This document shows positions 57,215-64,000 of a stretch of DNA of 64,000 nucleotides, one piece after another. Location of the stretch: positions 15,942,783 through 16,006,782 of the forward strand of contig OZ038312.1 of assembly GCA_964035775.1 (NCBI GenBank). The letters are read 5' to 3'. This DNA comes from Osedax frankpressi. Lineage: Eukaryota > Annelida > Polychaeta > Sabellida > Siboglinidae. The notes beneath the pieces are model-generated. The model had not been told where the DNA came from. It ran no database searches and was given only the letters and a program-made list of their open reading frames with translations. Position 1 is the first letter of the stretch; the number at the start of each line of letters is the position of its first letter. Position numbers and translations under genes: made by a program.

Positions 57215-57379
57215 TCATATTGGGTCACTCAATTCAATGTTACTATTATCAATCTCAAAAGATAGTTGCTTTTTATGTTCTGCTTTACAACATAAAGTAG
57301 GCAATGTGAACTCTTGACCTTTTCCTGACCATACTGAATATTTGCAGTAATCGGTACTTCTTAAATAAGTTTATTATTT
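57215..57379 (-). other. Short open stretch with Cys residues, unidentified
   Basis: About 51 codons on the minus strand with non-repetitive, fairly complex content (DYCKYSVWSGKG, LPTLCCKAEHKKQLSF, DNSNIELSDPI) before a TGA. Just upstream in another frame is DNCWYC. It may be a decayed exon or element relic; the family is not recognised. Confidence 0.2.
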
Positions 57380-58078
57380 ACACAATACCAACAATTGTCT
57401 TTATACGCAGTTAGTTTAGATGTACAAATGTTGATCAAAAGTATTTGAAGTTTGTGACTTAAACTAATGTATCTCCATTTTCTATTTTTTATCTGATATA
57501 CAAATGAAATTTAACATTTTCTATTTTGGCTTTAAATAGAAATATCTAAAATAATATTTTTAAAATAGGTTTACTTTAAATTTTCATTTGTAAACGAAAA
57601 GTAAGCATTTATCTTTTTTATATAAAATATTGAGATGTAGACACCTATATTTATTAAACCAATTGTTACAAAGTAATAACGTAATTAGTAGCATTGCCAT
57701 TGAAAACTTTGAATGTATTATGTAATATAATAATGAATATATTTCCATTGTATATAATAACGAATATATTTCCATTGTATATAATGAAGAATTCATCTAA
57801 TTTTGTCTGCCCATTTACATTTATCGTTTACTTTAAAAACTGAAGTCTATCAATGTTATCTATTACAACAAGGCTAGGCTACACTAAGGTTCAATTTCTT
57901 TGCAGCGTGTGTAGATATTGTATAGACCTACATGTACACTCCTACATACGCTGCTATACATTTGTGTAAATCCCTTGGTATTGTTCACCGAATAGTTTTA
58001 GTATTCTTAATTCTATTTACTTCTTGAAATCAATTGTTTTCATTATGTAATACATTTTGACTGATTAAGCCTCATTGG

Positions 58079-58135
58079 TGGTGGTGGTGGTGGTAGTAGT
58101 TGTGGTAGTGGTGGTGGTGGTAGTGGTGGTGGTGT
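58079..58135. repeat. GGT triplet repeat
   Basis: About 18 GGT, AGT or TGT triplets, probably intergenic or in the first DHCR7 intron. Confidence 0.93.
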
Positions 58136-59102
58136 GCTTCTAAAACAGATTAAATTGCAGATAATAATTGTGTAATAATGCTTAATTATGTCTTATAAAA
58201 ACGCTAATGTATTATTTATCTTGTTAATTAGTAATTCATTAAGAGAAATTGTACTAATTCCCAACTATTATATTTAAATTTATAATCGATACAATTATCA
58301 TAAATTTCATGAATATCATACTATTTAAAAATTAACCAAAACGAGAGGATATATTTACACATGTAGCTAATTTGATTAATTATACACAAACAACAGATAT
58401 GTTTTGAAAAAGATATTTATCTCCATATTTTGTTTATTTAATTAATAGTAACCATCTGTTCTATGTGGTTCTATAAATAATCGCTGAAATACATTTTAAT
58501 AGTATTTTTCAGTGTTTTTAAATTAATATTTATTTTAATTTATTTCTTACATATCTAACTATTTATTAAATCGTTTTAATAAAATTTAACATAGGTTGAA
58601 TAAATTCTAAATATGGACGAATGAGTTTTTAACACTTTTTAAAAATATTTATACAATATTGTATATATTTATAAATATATATAAGGATTATTTAAAACTA
58701 TATTGAAGATAAAATCTAAAATAATTTATTTCGAAATCTCATCTGTTTATAATGTTTAGAATGATAAATATCCATATTGGATATCTTTTCTTTGCAGTAT
58801 CTTTGATATAACTATATATGATATTCTATTTGATTAAGATTTATGTTATCCAGTTTATTTAATGACATTCCTTGATTAATTCAGGGTCCCAAACAGAAAT
58901 GCGTAAATCAACTTTTGTGACCTCAACTAAATTGATTAATAAGAATGGAATTCATTCAAAATTCACTGTGAAAAAAAAGAGTTTGTTATACAAATTATAT
59001 ATATTTTGTATATATGTTATATATTTATATAGTATAGTTCAATAACTGAATATCATAAGGGAAATCTACTTTAATAATGAATTGTTTACAAAGGTGAATC
59101 AG

Positions 59103-62100
59103 AGAAGGGATTTTTTACTTTGCTTGTCGAACAAACATTGTTACCAATATTTCTGATGACGATTTGCCCAAATGTTGTTATGATTCTATGGTTTTTATTT
59201 GTTTGTGTTATAAATTAAATATATTACGTATACATTTAGTGAATATATATATATAGTATGTATTGATAATAACTTTACTATTATATTAAACATCTATGCA
59301 TCTATCCTTATATAAACATCTATGCTAAAATATTAAATGTTAACAGTAATATTAAATGTTAACAGTAATATAAATTTAAATTAAAGGAAATTATTTACAG
59401 TCTATACATTTTCTCATACATTTAATATTACTTTTTATATCTAATATTATATTACATTTATTGTAATATTTAATAATATTGAACGAAGTGTTGTAATTTG
59501 TTCAATACATTATGAATTCTAATATATCCTTGTACCTTCAGGCATACTGCAAGATATGGAATGTGGAATTCATTTGACTTCGCCTATATTATTAAGGTTT
59601 CAATTTCACCTACCTATTACAACTTTCATCTTTGTCTCGTTCATTCTCTTGTTTGCTCTTTCTCTACCATCAACACCACTTTATCCCAACTCAGCATACG
59701 ATCGCTTCTCCCTCACCATTTACTCCATGCCAATTGCCTTCCAATCTCAACCCTCTCCCTTACCATTTACTCCATGCCAATTGCCTTCCAATCTCAATCC
59801 TCTCCCTTACCATTTACTCCATGCCAATTGCCTTCCCTTCTCGTCCACGAAACAGATTTGGTCCGATGTTGAAATTGGAAATCGAGTTTCTCTGACACTC
59901 ATCCTCGGTTACATGTTATTCAGTCTTGTGCTAATGGTCTTTGTACCTGGTAAAAAATTCCTCGGTCCAGAGACGGACAAGGGCAATGTACCTGAATATA
60001 AAGACAATGGGTTAGTCAGTCATATCACAATGTATTAATCACAATGTATACTGGTAATGGTATAATCAAAGTGTATAACTTTATTGTTATGATTCTATTG
60101 AATGAATGTAATTTATAGCTTATCTAGCTTTTAGTTTATGTGTCACTCTTTCACTGATAATATATCATTGTTAAGTTTATCTTTTTTGTAGAATTAATAT
60201 TGTTTTAATCTTGCAAAACATTTAATTTTCAATGATAACATCATTTTTGAAAACATTCATAATACACATTTAAATATATTTTCCAATTATATTTACATAT
60301 GATTTAGTAATTAATGGCGCATTGTTTACTTAATTTTAAAAGGACTCTCTTTGTATAGTGGTTTTTAACTGTGCAGGGTATTTGCCACATGTTAAAACAG
60401 AATTGAAACTATTTCACTGTACTTATGTTATTTGCAGTATAATTGTTAAATGGAGTATATAAGATAGCTGGTTTATTATGATGTCATGCCCTCATTGTTT
60501 GCATAGATTACTATTGTATTTCCATCACTGCACTACAATATTCATTTATAATTTATTCTAAGACTGTTTTCAAAATATTAATGCTTTATAACAATAGATA
60601 ATGAAAATATACTTGCAACAAACAAATATTTGTATAAGGTGGATTCTGAAATATTAGCATTACTAATTTATCTATTATATGAGTATATTGTACAATATGC
60701 TCTATGTTTGTATATATTTGGTGAAAAAACTTTTCTTTTGTGATACGAAGTTAGAGATTTAGCTGATGAATTGTTACTAGTTGTTTGTACAAGAGTGTGT
60801 ACAATGTACAATCTACAGTATGTAAGAGATCTTATCTTACCGGATGCAATTTTGTTAATTTCATTTATTTTTTAGAGTATTTTAATAATATGATAAGACA
60901 CAATTCTGTATATATATCTCCATATATATTTATTGTTATATTTATTGTTAGAATTATATATAATTACATGTTTTTTAATTAATAAATATTTTCAATTAAA
61001 TAGAACAATAATATGTATTAATTCATCATTTTAGGTTCTCTTGTTACCTAATTACTATGGCAACCCTGGTGGGTCTCGAGGTCTATTTAAAGTATCAGCA
61101 TCCCGGTGACCTCTCTGTGACCTTTGTCTATGACCACTTCGGAGATCTGCTAGCGACAATGAACGTCTGCACGCATCTATTGTGTGCCTTCCTTTGCTTA
61201 AAGGTAGATATGCTGCCTTAACCTTACGTTAAAACCACACCCCTTCAAACTAATCGCCACCCCTCTACGCTAATGCCCCACCCATTTACGCTAATGCCCC
61301 ACCCCTCTACGCTAAACCCCCACCCCTCTACGTTAATGCCCCACTCTCTACGCTAATGCCCCACCCTCCACGCTAATGCCCCACCCCTCTACGCTAATGC
61401 CCCACCCTCTACGCTAATGCCCCACCCCTTGACACAGGGCTACTTGATGCCCAGCAGTAGTGATAGCGGTACCACTGGAAACCCGCTATTTGACTACTAT
61501 TGGGGTACGGAGTTGTACCCACGCGTTTTCGGAGTCGATATTAAAGTGTTTACAAATTGTCGATTCGGACTGACGATCTGGGCAATGCTTGTTGCTATAT
61601 TTGCCCTCAAAAACTACCAGGTTGGTACCCGCCCCGTCTTGCCCCGCCCCGCCCCATTATAATACGATACATTACATTGGAACCTCGCATCGACGAACAA
61701 TAGATTACAATCTAGCCGTTATAAAATAGATATTTACGTCGACTCATCGCTCTTACGATTGACAGTTGTACGGGTTCGTGGACAGCATGTGGGTGTCATG
61801 CGGACTACAGTTGATCTACATCACCAAGTTCTTCTGGTGGGAGGCGGGCTACATGCGAACAATCGACATCATGCTCGACCGGGCCGGCTTCTACATCTGC
61901 TGGGGCTGCCTGGTGTTAGTTCCGGGTTTGTACGCCTCCCCCAGCCTCTACTTGGTCGAAAACCCCGCGCGCATGGGTACTGCGGCCGCCGGCGCCACTT
62001 TCGCCGTCGGAACCGCCGCCATCGTCGTCAACTACCTCGCCGACCGTCAAAAGATCGACGTTCGCAACTCCGACGGCAAATGCTCGGTTTGGGGCGGTCG

Positions 62101-62422
62101 CGCTCGAGTGATTCGCGCGCGCCTCCCGGCGGCGGGCGGCGGCGGCGACGAACGCACTTCCCTCCTGCTGGTGAACGGCTACTGGGGTATCAGTAGACAC
62201 TTCCACTACGCGCCGGAACTGCTGTTGGCGGCGATGTGGTCGTTGCCGGCCGGTTTCGAACACCCCGTCGTTCCGTTGCCCTACGTCTACCTGTGCTTCC
62301 TGTTCGGGTTGCTCGTGCACCGCACGTACCGCGACGACGTGAAGTGTTCGAGTAAATACGGCGCCTACTGGACGGAGTACAAGGCGTTGGTTCCCTATCG
62401 CATCATCCCGTACGTGTTCTAG
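59103..62422 (+). CDS. DHCR7: 7-dehydrocholesterol reductase-like sterol reductase (ERG4/ERG24 family)
   Basis: ER membrane enzyme that reduces the sterol delta-7 double bond with NADPH. Exons: about 59103-59190, 59542-59596, 59856-60010, 61035-61203, 61438-61620, 61766-62422; phases agree throughout and about 435 residues are recovered. Landmarks: LMTICPNVVMILW|HT, VPGKKFLGPETDKGNVPEYK, SSSDSGTTGNPLFDYYWGTE, VDIKVFTNCRFGLTIWAM, YITKFFWWEAGYMRTIDIM, DRAGFYICWGCLVLVPGLYA, LLLVNGYWGISRHFHYAPEL (family signature) and the C-terminus KYGAYWTEYKALVPYRIIPY. The wording is closer to plant DWF5 (KFFWWEAGY, DRAGFYICWGCLVW, PYRIIPGIY) than to human DHCR7. The first few codons and ATG lie in an exon I could not place. 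The first donor (TG|GTTTTT) is weak but forced by alignment. The last exon is GC-rich, with a Gly run at about residue 325 of the recovered part. Confidence 0.93.
59709..59848. repeat. 47-bp minisatellite in DHCR7 intron
   Basis: Three copies of CCATTTACTCCATGCCAATT plus 27 more bases, ending 8-10 nt before the 59856 acceptor. Pyrimidine-rich, so it forms the acceptor tract of this 259-bp intron. Confidence 0.93.
61240..61430. repeat. Minisatellite of about 18-20 bp in DHCR7 intron
   Basis: About ten copies of CTCTACGCTAATGCCCCACC filling the intron between 61204 and 61437 and ending about 8 nt before the acceptor. Confidence 0.93.
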
Positions 62423-62612
62423 CCGGCCGGGGGGGCGCAGTTTGTGTGTTGTGCTCGGGGTCGCGTTTAGGTGGCCGAGTTTTTAGTGTTGTGAATAACG
62501 AAATCGATTTCACTTTGAAGTTTCTTACTCTTTGTTATCGAATGTTTTTAGGCAATTTAATAATATATTTATATATATATCAATTTACCGAAAGTAATAT
62601 TTATTGTGTATC

Positions 62613-62618
62613 AATAAA
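62613..62618 (+). other. Candidate poly(A) signal for DHCR7
   Basis: AATAAA 191 nt beyond the DHCR7 stop; another lies at 62736-62741. Either would keep the transcript short of the convergent exon at 62911. Confidence 0.35.
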
Positions 62619-62910
62619 TTAAAATTTATTATCGCACATTCCAATTCAATTTCAAATTAGAAGATATATTTACGCCTAGTAATGTTAATAGTTCAAGCTT
62701 TTAATAATAATACAATTCTTGTTTCATGGTTTTCAAATAAAATATATAAATGAAATAATAAAAATCTAAAAAAAACAAAAATCTTCCAGTGCACCTTATT
62801 CCAAAAAGAATTCAAAATGCAGAAATATAAATATGCTCCCAACCGATTTAGACAATAGGAGGAGGATTACTAGAACATTTGTATTGTTAGCCCGGAGGAC
62901 CGGCGGATAA

Positions 62911-63072
62911 CTAAAACGACTCTAGTTCCTGGAATTCACTTAGTGCTTTGATCGGCGTTATAGATTTATTCTTGGCTCCCTTACGAACTTTGGCCTTGAC
63001 CTCGTCGTCCGTGTCGCGATGTACCAACGGTTTCTTTTCGGGCGCTTTCATCCTCCAGGTCACCACCGAGTT
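62911..63072 (-). CDS. Terminal coding exon of an unidentified gene
   Basis: Minus-strand exon of 53 codons plus TAG, entered in phase 0 after a CAG acceptor at 63073-63075. It reads NSVVTWRMKAPEKKPLVHRD, then DDEVKAKVRKGAKNKSITPI and ALSEFQELESF. G+C is clearly higher than the flanks, as in the other exons here. The start SVVTWRM is reminiscent of the last strand of a WD40 blade followed by a basic tail, but this is a guess; I do not recognise the protein. Upstream exons must lie beyond 64000 or be too small to see in 63076-64000. It converges on DHCR7 with 488 bp between the stops. Confidence 0.7.
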   Translation of the reverse strand, partial: NSVVTWRMKAPEKKPLVHRDTDDEVKAKVRKGAKNKSITPIKALSEFQELESF

Positions 63073-64000
63073 CTGAACGTGCGAATTACGATGTTTTGAA
63101 TTAGATTTGAATCGTAAATGAATTGTACTTTGTGTAAAGAGAGTTGGTGAATGGTTTAACGCGAAGAGATGAGCAGATAATGAATTACGGGCACAATTTC
63201 TGCGGGAAGGAGATAATGCCTAACAATTGACTAATAATGCCTAACAATTGCATTCATATAAAATATATAAAATAATTAATATTTTCGTAATTGGGGATTA
63301 CGTAATTAAGTTGTGAGATTGACTTTCTATGTGGGATAGAACAATTTACAGTAGCAGTAGCTAGGGTAGAATGGTTATATATATATCTATATATACATAA
63401 AATACCACTAAAATGAGAAGATATCCCAGGCAAGTTATAAAATTGCTTGATTATTTAAAAAATAAATGATTACAGTTGTATTTTTGATATCATTGAATTG
63501 GTCATAAAATAGAGTCAATCAAATCCACGGAAATAAAGGATGTATGATATTGAAGATTTGCATGTTATGGGATTTAGGGAGATTGAGATTTTAAAAACAG
63601 TTGTGAATGATTGAATGAGTAATGAATTATAATAATGATTTAATTATAATTCTAAATTTAATACTACTATAGGACATTATACTGTATATAGTATTCTGGC
63701 TATATAAAGTCATTTAACTACATTCAACCAGTAGGTACTTGACCAGTAGTAAATCTACAAATAATGTATATAGTGGCATATGTCATTTGGACAGCAAGTG
63801 TGATTCTGATAATATAAAATTAGTTAGATTACTCAACATAGCGAGTTACTTACAATTTATAGACAATATTTATTTCAATATATTGAAATAATTGGAAAGT
63901 CAATTTGTTAACAGTTTGAACATATTGCTTTAGAAATTGTTATGGAATAAAACTATAATTACTGTAATTATATTATATAACATACTCATTTAGACGTGAA
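63073..64000. other. Probable intron of the gene ending at 62911
   Basis: AT-rich, with a doubled TAATGCCTAACAATTG near 63215-63250. No further exon is recognised. Confidence 0.5.

Larger units (their letters stand above)
48664..59102. other. AT-rich intergenic region between PPIP5K and DHCR7
   Basis: The divergent 5' ends of PPIP5K (minus) and DHCR7 (plus) should lie at its edges, but I could not place either promoter or the first DHCR7 coding exon. The region contains a 112-bp direct duplication, several TA tracts (about 50888-50910, 53368-53412, 53867-53914, 56413-56450, 56585-56660), one minisatellite, a perfect hairpin and three weak open frames, all listed separately. Patches of higher G+C at 50450-50650 and 51060-51260 are unexplained. 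Confidence 0.6.

Noticed and set aside
59556-60038. Continuous 160-residue frame across the DHCR7 exons
   Set aside because: It runs through the 47-bp intronic repeat. Alignment and phase support exons 59542-59596 and 59856-60010 with a 259-bp intron between.
61759-62320. Plus-strand 145-residue and minus-strand 134-residue frames
   Set aside because: Out-of-frame shadows of the last DHCR7 exon.

Overview
The window looks like AT-rich nuclear DNA from an animal, probably an early-branching or other invertebrate lineage that cannot be named from sequence alone. The evidence is spliced genes with many introns, a long metazoan-type PPIP5K gene including its animal-type C-terminal motifs, piggyBac and P-element/THAP transposon relics, and a great density of tandem repeats. 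Exons are much richer in G+C than the surrounding DNA.

Layout. 1-4348 is AT-rich DNA with one minisatellite and an unrecognised patch. 4349-10272 is almost pure A+T, with roughly 30 G or C bases in 5.9 kb, and it runs into a 200-N assembly gap (10273-10472). 11238-17400 carries decayed DNA transposons on the minus strand: a piggyBac transposase (12413-14788) and a P-element/THAP transposase (about 15480-16740). 18714-48663 is one minus-strand gene, PPIP5K, which I resolve into 32 coding exons. Their lengths sum to 4599 nt (1532 residues plus stop) with every splice phase consistent. The first exon starts at 48663 and the stop is at 18714. Nearly every longer intron of this gene is packed with a tandem array. 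Inside intron 5, on the opposite strand, sits a small spliced MADF-like gene (41571-43226) interrupted by a 600-bp MITE with a TTA target duplication. 48664-59100 is AT-rich intergenic DNA. 59103-62422 is a plus-strand sterol reductase gene of the DHCR7 family, closer in wording to plant DWF5 than to vertebrate DHCR7. It converges on the last exon of an unidentified minus-strand gene (62911-63072).

How the parts relate. PPIP5K makes inositol pyrophosphates in the cytosol; DHCR7 reduces the sterol delta-7 bond in the ER membrane. They are neighbours, not a pathway. Three genome-level points stand out. The 5' splice sites are mostly non-canonical at position +3 (GTTAG or GTC rather than GTRAG). 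Many minisatellites begin within about 0-40 nt of a splice donor, and in one case the donor lies inside the repeat unit. There are two very large simple arrays, the A/T-only one and a 3.35-kb CCAATA array.
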